64,000 nucleotides of DNA from contig NZ_FZOY01000001.1 in the NCBI RefSeq assembly GCF_900188335.1, positions 310,001-374,000 on the forward strand, written 5' to 3'. Below are positions 50,423-58,997 of this stretch, in pieces (the stretch's first letter is position 1; the number at the start of each line of letters is the position of its first letter). Under the pieces are notes generated by a model. It was given only the letters and a program-made list of their open reading frames with translations. It was not told where the DNA came from and did no database searches. The translations under genes and the position numbers were made by a program. Source of the DNA: Tropicimonas sediminicola (lineage in GTDB: Bacteria; Pseudomonadota; Alphaproteobacteria; Rhodobacterales; Rhodobacteraceae).

Positions 50423-51928
50423 TTACTTCTTCTTTCCGAAGCCGGCGAGGCCGGGCGGCAGTTGCATTCCGCCGCCGAGGCCGGGCAGGCCGCCGCCCGC
50501 ACCGGGCATGCGGCCGAGCGCCTTGGCGGCCTTCTCGACATCGGCGGGGTTCATGTCGGCAAGATCCTTGGGCATGCCGCCGCCCTTGCCGAACATCGAA
50601 CCCATGGCCTGCTTGAGCAGACCCTTCTTGCCCATCTTCTTCATCATGTCCGACATCTGCCGGTGCATCTTGAGAAGCTTGTTCAGCTCGCTCACCTCGA
50701 GGCCAGCGCCCTTGGCGATACGTTTCTTGCGCGAGGCCTGCAGGATCTGCGGCGCGGCGCGCTCCTTCTTGGTCATCGACTGGATCAGCGCGATCTGGCG
50801 CTTGAGGATGCTGTCGTCGAACCCGGCCTCGGCGACCTGGTTCTTCATCTTGGCCATCCCGGGCATCATGCCCATGACGCCTTCCATGCCGCCCATCTTG
50901 AGCATCTGCTCGAGCTGGGCCTTCAGGTCGTTCATGTTGAACTGACCCTTCTGGAAGCGCTTCATCATGCGCTCGGCCTGCTCGATCTCGAGCGTCTCCT
51001 GCGCCTTCTCGACGAGCGAGACGATGTCGCCCATGCCGAGGATCCGGCCGGCGATCCGCTCGGGGTGGAATTCCTCGAGCGCGTCCATCTTCTCGCCGAG
51101 ACCCACGAACTTGATCGGCTGGCCGGTGACGAAGCGCATCGAAAGCGCCGCGCCGCCGCGGCCGTCGCCGTCCATCCGGGTCAGCACGACGCCGGAGATG
51201 CCGATGCGCTGGTCGAAATTCTCCGCCGTGTGCACGGCGTCCTGGCCGGTCAGGCCGTCGACCACCAGCAGCGTCTCCCGCGGGCTGGTCACGTCGCGGA
51301 CCGCCTCGACCTCGGCCATCAGCTCGTCGTCGATGGAGAGGCGGCCGGCGGTGTCGAGCATGTAGACGTCGTAGCCGCCCAGCGTCGCCTGCTGCTTGGC
51401 GCGCTTGGCGATGTCGACCGGCTTCTGACCCTTGATGATCGGCAGCGTGTCCACGCCGACCTGGGTGCCGAGGATCGCCAGCTGCTCCATGGCGGCCGGG
51501 CGGTTGACGTCGAGCGAGGCCATCAGCACCCGCTTGCCGTTCTTCTCGGTCAGCCGCTTGGCGAGCTTGGCGGTCGTGGTCGTCTTGCCCGAGCCCTGCA
51601 GGCCGACCATCAGGATCGGCGCGGGCGGGTTGTCGACCTTCAGGTCGCCCGGGGTCTCGTTGTCGCCGGCGAGGAAATGGACCAGCTCGTCATGGACGAT
51701 CTTGACCACCTGCTGACCGGGGGTGACCGACTTGGTCACCGCCTGGCCGGTGGCCTTGCCCTCGACGGCCTTGATGAAGGAGCGCGCCACGGGCAGCGAG
51801 ACGTCGGCCTCCAGCAGCGCCACGCGGACCTCTCGCAGGGCGGTGCGGACGTCGTCCTCGGAAAGCGCGCCCTGCTTGGTCAGCCGGTCGAAGACTCCGC
51901 CGAGGCGTTCTGACAGATTTTCAAACAT
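50423..51928 (-). CDS. ffh: signal recognition particle protein Ffh
   Basis: 501 aa. The N domain, the G domain with G1 loop VGLQGSGKTTTT (about 108-119), DTAGRLSIDDEL (G3) and TRMDGDGRGGAALS (G4/closing loop), then the Met-rich M domain (MMKRFQKGQFNMNDLKAQLE, GMMPGMAKMKNQ, MSDMMKKMGKKG) that binds 4.5S RNA and signal peptides. The Gly-rich end (GLPGLGGGMQLPPGLAGFG) is normal for the family. ATG 51928 has AGGAGGG ahead; earlier in-frame codons are not conserved. Confidence 0.96.
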   Translation of the reverse strand: MFENLSERLGGVFDRLTKQGALSEDDVRTALREVRVALLEADVSLPVARSFIKAVEGKATGQAVTKSVTPGQQVVKIVHDELVHFLAGDNETPGDLKVDNPPAPILMVGLQGSGKTTTTAKLAKRLTEKNGKRVLMASLDVNRPAAMEQLAILGTQVGVDTLPIIKGQKPVDIAKRAKQQATLGGYDVYMLDTAGRLSIDDELMAEVEAVRDVTSPRETLLVVDGLTGQDAVHTAENFDQRIGISGVVLTRMDGDGRGGAALSMRFVTGQPIKFVGLGEKMDALEEFHPERIAGRILGMGDIVSLVEKAQETLEIEQAERMMKRFQKGQFNMNDLKAQLEQMLKMGGMEGVMGMMPGMAKMKNQVAEAGFDDSILKRQIALIQSMTKKERAAPQILQASRKKRIAKGAGLEVSELNKLLKMHRQMSDMMKKMGKKGLLKQAMGSMFGKGGGMPKDLADMNPADVEKAAKALGRMPGAGGGLPGLGGGMQLPPGLAGFGKKK

Positions 51929-51963
51929 GCCCCGGCCCTCCTGCGGCCTCTGTTGCTGCACGT

Positions 51964-52080
51964 GGCTCCGATGTAGGGAGCCGGTTTCCAAACGACAAAC
52001 GCACCAGTGGGCGCAACGCGCTGACTGGTGGCGATCCCCCGATATGACGGAGGACCGGAAGTTCGCACTTCCGGGTATTG
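51964..52080 (-). ncRNA. structured 5' leader of ffh with three hairpins
   Basis: Between the promoter and ffh the minus strand can form CCGGAAGT-GCGA-ACTTCCGG (52055-52074), CACCAGT-CA-GCGC-GTT-GCGC-CC-ACTGGTG (52002-52030), and GGCTCC-CTACATC-GGAGCC (51964-51982). All three stems are perfect. I see no peptide reading frame with an RBS. It may be a regulatory leader or a separate small RNA. It does not fit the single long hairpin of SRP RNA. Confidence 0.4.
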
Positions 52081-52086
52081 GCCGGG

Positions 52087-52115
52087 TCTCTAGGCCCGTG
52101 ACTCCCGTGAGTCAA
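52087..52115 (-). promoter_or_regulatory. promoter of the ffh-to-trmD operon
   Basis: Minus strand TTGACT (52110-52115), 17 bases, TAGAGA (52087-52092). A 6-bp palindrome TGACTC-CCGT-GAGTCA (52099-52114) overlaps the -35 box and spacer. Confidence 0.65.
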
Positions 52116-52213
52116 GCCCGGAAGGGCCTTCGCCGGGTTTGCCCGGCTGCCGGGGGCGTGGTATTTTCGACGGCGAGATCATTTCCAGGAAACCCATTTC
52201 ACAAGGTGCCGCC

Positions 52214-52900
52214 ATGCGATGGACACGCCTCAGCGCAACACTTGCCGCCCTTTTCCTCGCGGGGCCCGCGTCGGCCCAGCCGAGCTTCGACTGCGCCAGA
52301 GCGTCGACGGCGCCGGAAAAGGCGATCTGCGCCTCGCCGGTGCTGTCGCAACTGGATCGGCAATTGGCCGACAGCTACGGGGCCGCACGCAGCGGTGTGT
52401 CCTCGGCGCAGGCGGATGCGATACGGCGCGACCAGATCGCCTGGATCGGGGTGCGTGACAGCTGCGGGGCCGACGCGGCCTGCCTCGAGGCGCAGATGCG
52501 CAACCGGCTTCTGGTGCTGCAGGCGTCGGGGGTTGCCGTCGCGCCCGCGTCGACGGGCCTGAGCGGCACCTATTGCGCCGGGGACGACATGATGCTGGTG
52601 GAGGATCACGGCAACGTCGTGGATTTCGACATGCTCAGTTTCCAGGGCGGGGGGCACAGCTGCGGAACCGGAAAGGTCCGGGCGGCCCGGACCGGAGACG
52701 GCTATGCCGCCATCTCCGGCGGGTGTACCTTCCGGCTGGTCCAGCGGGGCGGGACGCTCGTCTTCACCGCCGGGGACGAGGCCGGGTGCCGCAATTTCTG
52801 CGGCATGCGCGCCATGTTCGGCACGCATGTCTTTCAGATCTCCGACCGCCGGCCGCTCACGCCCGGATGGACGACGGCCGCGGAGACGGGGGGCTGCTGA
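52214..52900 (+). CDS. secreted protein with N-terminal LprI-like (DUF1311) domain
   Basis: 228 aa with signal peptide (RWTRLSATLAALFLAGPASA). Residues 24-100 form the LprI/DUF1311 domain (FDCARASTAPEKAICAS ... DQIAWIGVRDSCG), known for lysozyme-inhibitor lipoproteins and generally stabilised by disulfides. The C-terminal half (GTYCAGDDMMLVEDHGNVVD, GGHSCGTGKVRAARTGDGY) has more Cys and no family I recognise. It is periplasmic or outside, without a lipobox. Monocistronic and divergent from ffh. Confidence 0.72.
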   Translation: MRWTRLSATLAALFLAGPASAQPSFDCARASTAPEKAICASPVLSQLDRQLADSYGAARSGVSSAQADAIRRDQIAWIGVRDSCGADAACLEAQMRNRLLVLQASGVAVAPASTGLSGTYCAGDDMMLVEDHGNVVDFDMLSFQGGGHSCGTGKVRAARTGDGYAAISGGCTFRLVQRGGTLVFTAGDEAGCRNFCGMRAMFGTHVFQISDRRPLTPGWTTAAETGGC

Positions 52901-52909
52901 CAACCCCGG

Positions 52910-53500
52910 TCAGGCGGCGATGCCGGCGACCTGCTCGCGCGCGCCCGCGATCGTGGCTTCGGCGTCGAAGGCCAGCTTGTCGGCGTGGATCAGCTCCACC
53001 TCGGTGATCCCGACAAAGCCCAACACATGGCGCAGGTAGGGTGTGGCGAAGTCGATGGGCGAGCCGGCCTCGGTGCCGCCGGAGGCCATGACGATGATCG
53101 CGCGCTTGCCCGTCAGCAGGCCCTCGGGGCCGGCCTCGGTGTAGCGGAAGGTCACCCCGGCACGGGCGATCAGGTCGATCCAGGCCTTGAGGCCGGAAGG
53201 CACGCCGAAGTTGTACACCGGAAGCCCGATGACGATCGTGTCGGCGGCTTGCAGTTCGTCGATCAGCGTGTCGGAAAGCGCCAGCATCGCGCGCTGCTTG
53301 TCGCTCAGCGTGTCCTGAGCCGAGCCCTTGGTGACGGTGACGAAGCCTTCGTCGATGTGGGGCAGCGGATCGGCGGCGAGGTCGCGGGTCACGACTTCCG
53401 CTTCCGGGAAGCGGGCGATCACCGCGTCGGCGAGGTCGCGGCTCACGGAGCCCTGGCGGCGGGCGGAGGTGTCGATGCGGAGGATGGATTTCGTGGCCAT
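52910..53500 (-). CDS. azoR: FMN-dependent NADH-azoreductase AzoR
   Basis: 196 aa flavodoxin-like fold. ILRIDTSARRQGSVSRDLAD is the FMN phosphate loop; PVYNFGVPSGLKAWIDLIAR and MASGGTEAGSP are the flavin and active-site segments of AzoR. It reduces azo compounds and quinones with NADH and is often a thiol or quinone stress gene. GAAGGAAGA precedes the ATG. The GATTG-N6-CAATC repeat (53567-53582) in its upstream region may be an operator. Convergent with the LprI-like gene. Confidence 0.88.
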   Translation of the reverse strand: MATKSILRIDTSARRQGSVSRDLADAVIARFPEAEVVTRDLAADPLPHIDEGFVTVTKGSAQDTLSDKQRAMLALSDTLIDELQAADTIVIGLPVYNFGVPSGLKAWIDLIARAGVTFRYTEAGPEGLLTGKRAIIVMASGGTEAGSPIDFATPYLRHVLGFVGITEVELIHADKLAFDAEATIAGAREQVAGIAA

Positions 53501-53619
53501 GTCGGGTCTTCCTTCGAGCAGGATCAGAGTGATGTTCGTTTCGTCTCGAGGAAGATGTGTCTGTTCGATTGTGCGATCAATCTTCGCCAATAACCGAATT
53601 GATGTGCGAAAATGCGCAT

Positions 53620-53657
53620 AAAGCTGAAAGGGCCGCCGCGGTCTCCCGGACGGCCCT
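53620..53657 (-). terminator. terminator of the EF-hand gene
   Basis: Minus strand stem AGGGCCG ... CGGCCCT with an inner CCGG/CCGCGG part, followed by TTCAGCTTT, 28 bases after the stop. Confidence 0.6.
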
Positions 53658-53685
53658 CCCGTAGTATCTCCTTGTACGCGGTGTC

Positions 53686-54546
53686 TTATTCCGGCTGGAT
53701 CTTCGCCTCGACGCAAACCGGCGTAAATCCGGCCGGTGCGCCGCTGTCGACCGAAGAACGGCAGAACAGGATGTCGCCGGTCCGGGAATCCACGATCCAG
53801 AGCCCGCCGTCAGCGGTCGGGAAGGCGCCGTAGGCGGCCGGCCGGTCGGCCTGACGCTGGCCCTTGCCGTCGCGGCCGCCGCGGCCCATGTCGTCGCGCC
53901 ACTTGCCGTCGCGCTGCATGTCGCCCCGGGCCATCCGCTGCCCGCCTTGGCCCTGCATCATCTCGCGGCCCTGTCCGCTGCCCGGACCGGCGAACTGGCC
54001 CATGCCCTGACCCTGACCGCGCCCCTGGCCCATGCCCTGACCGTTGCCGCGCCCCTGGCCTTGACCCTGACCCATGCCCTGACCCATGCCGACCCGCGCC
54101 GCGCCACGGCCGAAATCGTCGATGGTCAGCACGCCGTCTCCGTTGCCGTCCATCACCCGGAGCCAGGCCTCGGCGCCCGCGGCGTATTCCTCGGCGGTGA
54201 TGCTGCCGTCCTGATCCGCGTCGAGCGCCTCGCGACGCAAGGGTTGCTCCCCGCGCCCAAGCAGTTGCCCGCGCTTCTCGGGCCGCTGCATCCCGTCCAT
54301 CCGGGCGGCGTCCAGGACGTCGAACTCCTCGACGCTCAGCGCGCCGTCCTCGTCCCCGTCGAAACCGGCAAAGATCTCGGCGCGTCGTTCCTGGATCTCC
54401 TCCAGCGTGACCTGGCCATCCTCGTCCAGATCCCAGGTGTTCAGAAAGTTCTCGCCCGGGGCCGGCATCTGCTGCGGTGCCTGCTGGGCGAACGCCGGGG
54501 CCGTGATCAGGGCGGCGGCGACTGCGGTAAAGGCGGTGCGTTTCAT
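53686..54546 (-). CDS. secreted EF-hand protein with Gly/Gln/Met-rich low-complexity region
   Basis: 286 aa with signal peptide (MKRTAFTAVAAALITAPAFA). Four canonical EF-hand loops: 39-50 (DLDEDGQVTLEE), 63-74 (DGDEDGALSVEE), 109-120 (DADQDGSITAEE) and 133-144 (DGNGDGVLTIDD). Then about 70 residues of GMGQGQGQGRGNGQ-type repeats, and a C-terminal domain with two Cys (CRSS, CVEAK). The calcium-binding loops suggest a periplasmic Ca2+ sensor or buffer; the function of the repeat is unknown. Alone in its transcription unit. Confidence 0.8.
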   Translation of the reverse strand: MKRTAFTAVAAALITAPAFAQQAPQQMPAPGENFLNTWDLDEDGQVTLEEIQERRAEIFAGFDGDEDGALSVEEFDVLDAARMDGMQRPEKRGQLLGRGEQPLRREALDADQDGSITAEEYAAGAEAWLRVMDGNGDGVLTIDDFGRGAARVGMGQGMGQGQGQGRGNGQGMGQGRGQGQGMGQFAGPGSGQGREMMQGQGGQRMARGDMQRDGKWRDDMGRGGRDGKGQRQADRPAAYGAFPTADGGLWIVDSRTGDILFCRSSVDSGAPAGFTPVCVEAKIQPE

Positions 54547-54761
54547 GGCTGTTCCATCCTGGTTATCGAAACCTATGCCTTAGATACGTGGATTGGCGGA
54601 GGTTCCGTCGCAGGGGGCACAATTATTTTGCAGCCATGCCGCCAAGCCCCGGTTTCCCCGACGAGAAACCGGCGCTCATGGAAAAATGACTTCCCTGCTC
54701 TGGCACAATCTGTTCGGATATGCACATTGGAGCGTCAAATTTACGATACAGGTTCGAGTTC

Positions 54762-55646
54762 ATGACAGTAGAGACCTGGGACGAGATCAGGACATCCTTT
54801 CACGTGGCAAAGCTCGGCACCGTCTCGGGGGCGGCCGAGGCGCTTGGCGTGCACCATGCGACCGTGATCCGGCATGTCGACGCGCTGGAGGCGCGGCTCG
54901 GGACCAAGCTGTTCCAGCGCCATGCCCGCGGCTACACGCCGACCGAGGCGGGGCTGGATCTCCTTCAGGTCGCCAGCGCGACGGACGACCAGTTCACACA
55001 GCTTGTCGGCCGTATTCGCGGGCGCGGCTCGGAGGTGGCGGGCGAGGTGATCGTGACCTCGCTGCCTGTCCTGTCCTCGCGGCTGGCGCCGATGCTGGTG
55101 GAGTTCATGGATCTCCACCCCGAGATCCGGGTGCGGTTCCTGACCGATCACCGCCTGTTCAAGCTGGAATACGGGGAGGCGCACCTCGCGATCCGCGCCG
55201 GAGCCAAGCCGGACCAGCCCGACAACATCGTCCAGGCCTTCGCCGAGGAACACCACGCGCTCTATGCGTCGCGCGGCTACGTGGAACGGTTCGGCATGCT
55301 GACCGACGGGGAATGGGACGGGCATCGTTTCGTCGGACCCGACGAGCCGATGACCCGCGCACCGTTCTTCCGCTGGATGTTCGAGACGATTCCGCCCGAC
55401 AGGATCCAGTTCCGCACCTCGCAGCACCGGGTGATGCTCGACGGGATCCGCGCTGGCGCCGGCATCGGCTTCATGCCGGTGCTGGAGGCGCGCGACGACG
55501 ACAGCCTCGTCGAGATGATGCCGCTGCGCGAGGAGTGGGTCAGCCGCATCTGGCTGGTAACCCATGTGGACCTGCACCGGACGGCCAAGGTCCAGACGCT
55601 GGTGGACTTCCTCAAGAAGAAGGCCGGGGATTGGGACGTTCGATAA
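54762..55646 (+). CDS. LysR-family transcriptional regulator
   Basis: 294 aa. The winged HTH is at the start (TSFHVAKLGTVSGAAEALGVHHATVIRHVDALE, about residues 10-42; KLFQRHARGYTPTEAG). The substrate-binding LysR domain begins near residue 90 (GEVIVTSLPVLSSRLAPMLV). The upstream ATG at 54720 is less likely than 54762. It shares the strand with a DMT permease whose start overlaps it, so that permease is probably its target and its effector the exported compound. Confidence 0.85.
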   Translation: MTVETWDEIRTSFHVAKLGTVSGAAEALGVHHATVIRHVDALEARLGTKLFQRHARGYTPTEAGLDLLQVASATDDQFTQLVGRIRGRGSEVAGEVIVTSLPVLSSRLAPMLVEFMDLHPEIRVRFLTDHRLFKLEYGEAHLAIRAGAKPDQPDNIVQAFAEEHHALYASRGYVERFGMLTDGEWDGHRFVGPDEPMTRAPFFRWMFETIPPDRIQFRTSQHRVMLDGIRAGAGIGFMPVLEARDDDSLVEMMPLREEWVSRIWLVTHVDLHRTAKVQTLVDFLKKKAGDWDVR

Positions 55647-56539
55647 GCGGTGTCCGGGTTCCGGGCGAGGGCCGTCGCGGCCACCTAGCGATGCTCCTGT
55701 TCTCGGCGCTGGTTGCCGGGTCCTTCAGCCTGGGAGCGCTTGCGGCCGATGAGATATCGCCGACCGCGCTGAACGCGGCGCGCTTCGCCATCGCCGCGGC
55801 GCTGATCGCGGTTGCCGCGCTGGCCACGACCGGCCTGCCGCGCTCCGCCTTCCGGGCGCCATGGCGCTACCTCGTGCTCGGTGGGCTGTTCTCGATCTAC
55901 TTCGTGACCATGTTCGAGGGGCTCAAGACGGCCCCGCCGGTGTCCTCGGCCGCCGTCTTCACCCTGACCCCACTGATCGCCGCCGGGTTCGGCTGGATGC
56001 TGGAGCGCCAGCGGATGACCGGGCGGATAGCCCTGGCGCTGGCAATCGGCGCGGCAGGGGCGCTCTGGGTCATCTTCCGCGCCGATATCGGCGCATTGCT
56101 GGCGTTCGAGATCGGCCGCGGCGAGGAGATCTTTTTCTGGGGCTGCGTCGCCCACGCGGCCTACACCCCGATGGTGCCGCGCCTCAACCGGGGCGAGCCG
56201 CCGGTGGTCTTTACCTTCGGCACGCTGCTCGCCTCCTGCCTGCTGCTGTTCGTCTATGGCTGGACCGACATCATGGCGACCGACTGGGCGGCGCTCCCCG
56301 CGATCGTCTGGATCACCCTGATCTATGTCGCGACCATCGGTGCGGCGGTGACCTTCGTGCTGGTCCAGTATGCCGCGATGCGGCTGCCGGCGTCCAAGGT
56401 GATGGCCTACACCTACCTGGTGCCGACATGGGTGATCGGATGGGAGGTCGCGCTCGGGCAGCCGATGCCCCCGCTGCTGGTCATGGCGGGCGTGGGGCTC
56501 ACCGTGCTGGCGCTGGTGCTGCTCGTCGAAGGGGATTGA
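55631..56539 (+). CDS. EamA/DMT-family transporter, LysR-linked
   Basis: 302 aa with ten membrane segments (GHLAMLLFSALVAGSFSLGA, YLVLGGLFSIYFVTMFEG, VWITLIYVATIGAAVTFVLV). The start is uncertain: TTG at 55631 has AAGG seven bases before it and gives a normal N-terminus; ATG 55691 would cut the first helix. It overlaps the LysR gene by 16 bases, so both are co-expressed. It probably exports an amino acid or amine-like metabolite; the substrate is not determined. Confidence 0.8.
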   Translation: MGRSISGVRVPGEGRRGHLAMLLFSALVAGSFSLGALAADEISPTALNAARFAIAAALIAVAALATTGLPRSAFRAPWRYLVLGGLFSIYFVTMFEGLKTAPPVSSAAVFTLTPLIAAGFGWMLERQRMTGRIALALAIGAAGALWVIFRADIGALLAFEIGRGEEIFFWGCVAHAAYTPMVPRLNRGEPPVVFTFGTLLASCLLLFVYGWTDIMATDWAALPAIVWITLIYVATIGAAVTFVLVQYAAMRLPASKVMAYTYLVPTWVIGWEVALGQPMPPLLVMAGVGLTVLALVLLVEGD

Positions 56540-56548
56540 GGCCCGGTC

Positions 56549-56914
56549 TCAGGCGATCCGGTCGGCCGGGGAGCTTTCTTGAAGCTCCCGCTCTTCGCCC
56601 AGCTCGATCTCGAGGAAACGCTCGAAGGCGTCGAGGTTCACCGGCTCGAACTGCCCGAACCCCTGCATCCAGACAGAGGCGTCGCGCAGCGCGTCGGGCT
56701 CCAGCTTGCACCATTTCACACGGCCGCGCTTTTCCTGGCTGATCAGCCCGGCGCGGGTAAGGATCGTGAGGTGCTTGGAAATCGCCGCCAGCGACATCTC
56801 GAACGGATGCGCCACGTCGGTCACGGCCATGTCGTCCTCGAGCAGCATCGACAGGATCTGCCGACGGGTCGGGTCCGACAGCGCGGCGAAGATGGCGTCG
56901 AGCGAGGGCTGCAT
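56549..56914 (-). CDS. ArsR-family transcriptional regulator
   Basis: 121 aa winged HTH. ALSDPTRRQILSMLLEDDMAV and EMSLAAISKHLTILTRAGLI give the DNA-binding helices (Ser-Leu-Ala-Ala-Ile-Ser-Lys-His recognition). RVKWCKLEPDALRDASVWMQ is the typical ending of the ArsR group that pairs with SRPBCC proteins. Metal-site Cys pairs of classical ArsR are absent. No partner gene lies beside it. It is convergent with the DMT permease, nine bases between the stops. Confidence 0.85.
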   Translation of the reverse strand: MQPSLDAIFAALSDPTRRQILSMLLEDDMAVTDVAHPFEMSLAAISKHLTILTRAGLISQEKRGRVKWCKLEPDALRDASVWMQGFGQFEPVNLDAFERFLEIELGEERELQESSPADRIA

Positions 56915-56995
56915 GGGCGCGAGTCTACGCTCTTGCCAGGGGGCAGGGAAGGGGACGCAGGCGCCCGTCGCGCGGTGCCTGCGTCCGTCCTGTCG

Positions 56996-57193
56996 TCAGG
57001 CGACGGAATTGGGGAGCGGGAAATAGCCGCCGGGGTTCAGGACGGCGGCGATGCGGTTGCACAGCTCCCGGCCCAGTTCCCCGAGCACCTTTGCCCGGTA
57101 TTGAGATGCATGGAGATGCAGCTCGGTGTGGTCCATCTCCCGTGTCGGAGCGGAGAAAGCAGCCCGGGGGCTGCGCTGGTCGAAGCGGTTCAT
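56996..57193 (-). CDS. small protein of unknown function (65 aa)
   Basis: MNRFDQRSPRAAFSAPTREM precedes a helical stretch HLHASQYRAKVLGELGRELC, ending NPGGYFPLPNSVA. It resembles, in the AxxxRAxxxxEL region, the small protein coded at 57491-57682. The RBS is weak (AGGA 11 bases away). Probably one of the small roseobacter proteins of the RSP_7527 kind, but I cannot be sure. Confidence 0.4.
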   Translation of the reverse strand: MNRFDQRSPRAAFSAPTREMDHTELHLHASQYRAKVLGELGRELCNRIAAVLNPGGYFPLPNSVA

Positions 57194-57490
57194 TGCCTGT
57201 GCGTCCTGTTGTTCGCGTATGCTCTGTTGCGGGCAGGGAGCTATGTCTCCGGCGGTCGTTGCACCACCCGCAACCTTGGCAAGGCCGTCTTGCCTTGCGT
57301 GCATGGCAGATCGGCCGACTCGCACCGGGGCCGCGCGCCGGGTTTCGGTCTCGACAATATCTGGAGAGGGGGGGAGCCGGCCGATGTCGCTGACCAGATG
57401 CGTGGCCCGGAGGCCAGGGGGGCGCCGCGCTTCAGGGCGCGGGGCGGAACCGCGGCAGGGCGTCAGGCGCCCCGCCGCCGGTGTCGTAAA

Positions 57491-57682
57491 TCAGAGCGAA
57501 GCTTCGCTGGCGCCGGCGCTGCGGCTGAACAGGCGCGCAAAGGAGCGGCCAAAGGAAGAAGCGATTTCGGCAACGGCCTCGGCGCGCAGCTTGTGGGCGC
57601 GGCGTTCGATTTCGAGGAAATCCACCGGGTCGGCCGGATCGAGTTGCAGAAGATCAAAGCTGGTCATTTCAGAGCGTTTCAT
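57491..57682 (-). CDS. small helical protein (63 aa), RSP_7527-like
   Basis: MKRSEMTSFDLLQLDPADPV precedes a helix RRAHKLRAEAVAEIASSFGR and tail SFARLFSRSAGASEASL. The AxxLRAEAxxxxI pattern is that of small Rhodobacterales proteins thought to act in stress or RNA-related control. AAAGG precedes the ATG by seven bases. It aligns weakly with the 65-aa protein at 56996-57193 (AHKLRAEAVAEI versus ASQYRAKVLGEL). No function assigned. Confidence 0.45.
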   Translation of the reverse strand: MKRSEMTSFDLLQLDPADPVDFLEIERRAHKLRAEAVAEIASSFGRSFARLFSRSAGASEASL

Positions 57683-57929
57683 GTTTCAAACCTTTCACTG
57701 TTCGCGTCTTTTCCACCTCCGCATTCAAGGTAAGTCGTTATCGCTAACGGCGAAACCGCCTGCGCCATCATTGCCGCATTGCAGCAAACGCATGGCGACA
57801 ACATGCCGCGCTGCGGGATCGGGCGTTGGCCGCCGGAAACCGCCCGACAATTGCGCAGGAAACGGATAGCGCCCTGCGGCGCGGGATGTCATGGAGGCGG
57901 GGCACACGGAAATTCGAAGGAGGTCCGGC

Positions 57930-58820
57930 ATGTCGATCAGGGATTGGCTCATCGTCGTCGTGCTCGGAATCGGGTGGGGCGCGGCGTTCATCTTCAACGC
58001 CGTGCTGCTGCGCGAGGTCGGGCCGCTGTCGGTCTCGTTCCTGCGCATCGCGCTCGGCGCGGCGACCTGCTGGGCCTGGGTGCTCGCCACCGGCAAGCGC
58101 GTGCCCTGGGGCGCTGTTTTCGCCGGGCAGGCGCTGGTGCTCGGGGTGGTGAACTACGCCATTCCCTTCGCGGTCTACCCGATCGCGCAGAAATACATCA
58201 CCAGCGGCGTCGCGGGCATCGTCAATGCGATGATGCCGATCATGGTGGTGATCGTCTCGCATTTCTGGCCGGGCGGCGAGCGGGCGACGCCGGCCAAGTC
58301 GCTCGGCATCCTCTTCGGCTTTGCCGGGATCGTCGTGCTGACCCTGCCCGCGCTTCGCGGCGGCGCGGAGAACGAGGTCTGGGCGATCCTGTTCACCCTG
58401 CTGGCGCCGGTCTGCTACGCGGTCGCGATGAACTACCTGCGCCGTCTCAAGGGGATCGACCCCGCGGTGATCGCGGCGATGGCGCTGACCGGCGGCGCGC
58501 TTGCCATTGCCCCGGTGATGCTGGCGGCCGAAGGTGTGCCGCGCATCGCGACGGCCACAGGCTGGCTCTCGGTCATGGGGCTGGGCGTGGTGCTCACCGG
58601 GCTGGCTTTCATCGTGCTCTACGCGATCGTGCCGCGGATCGGCGCGACCAACGCGTCCACCGTCACCTTCATCGCGCCGGTCTCCGCCGTCCTGCTCGGC
58701 CACCTCGTACTTGGCGACACCATCGCACCCTCGCACCTGCTCGGCATGGCGATGATCTTCCTCGGTCTGCTGGCGATCGATGGCCGCGTCCTGAGGCGTT
58801 TCCGGCGGGCTGCCGCGTAG
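57930..58820 (+). CDS. EamA/DMT-family transporter (third copy)
   Basis: 296 aa, ten membrane segments (DWLIVVVLGIGWGAAFIF, GIVNAMMPIMVVIVSHFW, ASTVTFIAPVSAVLLGHL). GAAGGAGG is five bases before ATG 57930, fixing the start. The longer frame to 57891 is not used. The sequence differs strongly from the other two EamA proteins in the window. It probably exports small metabolites or amino acids. It is monocistronic in front of the atp operon. Confidence 0.85.
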   Translation: MSIRDWLIVVVLGIGWGAAFIFNAVLLREVGPLSVSFLRIALGAATCWAWVLATGKRVPWGAVFAGQALVLGVVNYAIPFAVYPIAQKYITSGVAGIVNAMMPIMVVIVSHFWPGGERATPAKSLGILFGFAGIVVLTLPALRGGAENEVWAILFTLLAPVCYAVAMNYLRRLKGIDPAVIAAMALTGGALAIAPVMLAAEGVPRIATATGWLSVMGLGVVLTGLAFIVLYAIVPRIGATNASTVTFIAPVSAVLLGHLVLGDTIAPSHLLGMAMIFLGLLAIDGRVLRRFRRAAA

Positions 58821-58869
58821 CCGGGCTGGCCCTCCTGGTGCCCGCCCGCGCGGCGGTCCCTGAAGATCG

Positions 58870-58885
58870 TCAACCGAAAGGTTGA
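58870..58885. promoter_or_regulatory. palindrome TCAACC-GAAA-GGTTGA, operator or hairpin
   Basis: A perfect 6-bp inverted repeat with a GAAA loop, 50 bases after the DMT stop. It is not followed by a T run, so it is a weak terminator candidate. It resembles operator palindromes bound by dimeric regulators. Confidence 0.35.
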
Positions 58886-58997
58886 ATTTGCCGATCCGGA
58901 GAAATCCGGTGCGCGGGGCGGGGCGCGGATTCGCGCTTCCGAAAAATTTATAATACAATCAGTTAGTTGCCCGCCTTTGCAGCCGCAGAATCGCGGA

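Noticed and set aside
51929..52110. SRP 4.5S RNA gene next to ffh
   Set aside because: The region forms three separate hairpins and lacks the GGAA-capped long stem of SRP RNA.
54593..56539. 648-codon version of the LysR-linked DMT transporter
   Set aside because: The first 345 codons lie in the LysR gene in another frame; the transporter homology begins near 55631.
58941..58960. Strong promoter from TATAAT at 58949-58954
   Set aside because: No -35 at a suitable distance on either strand; the TTGACT promoter closer to atpI fits better.
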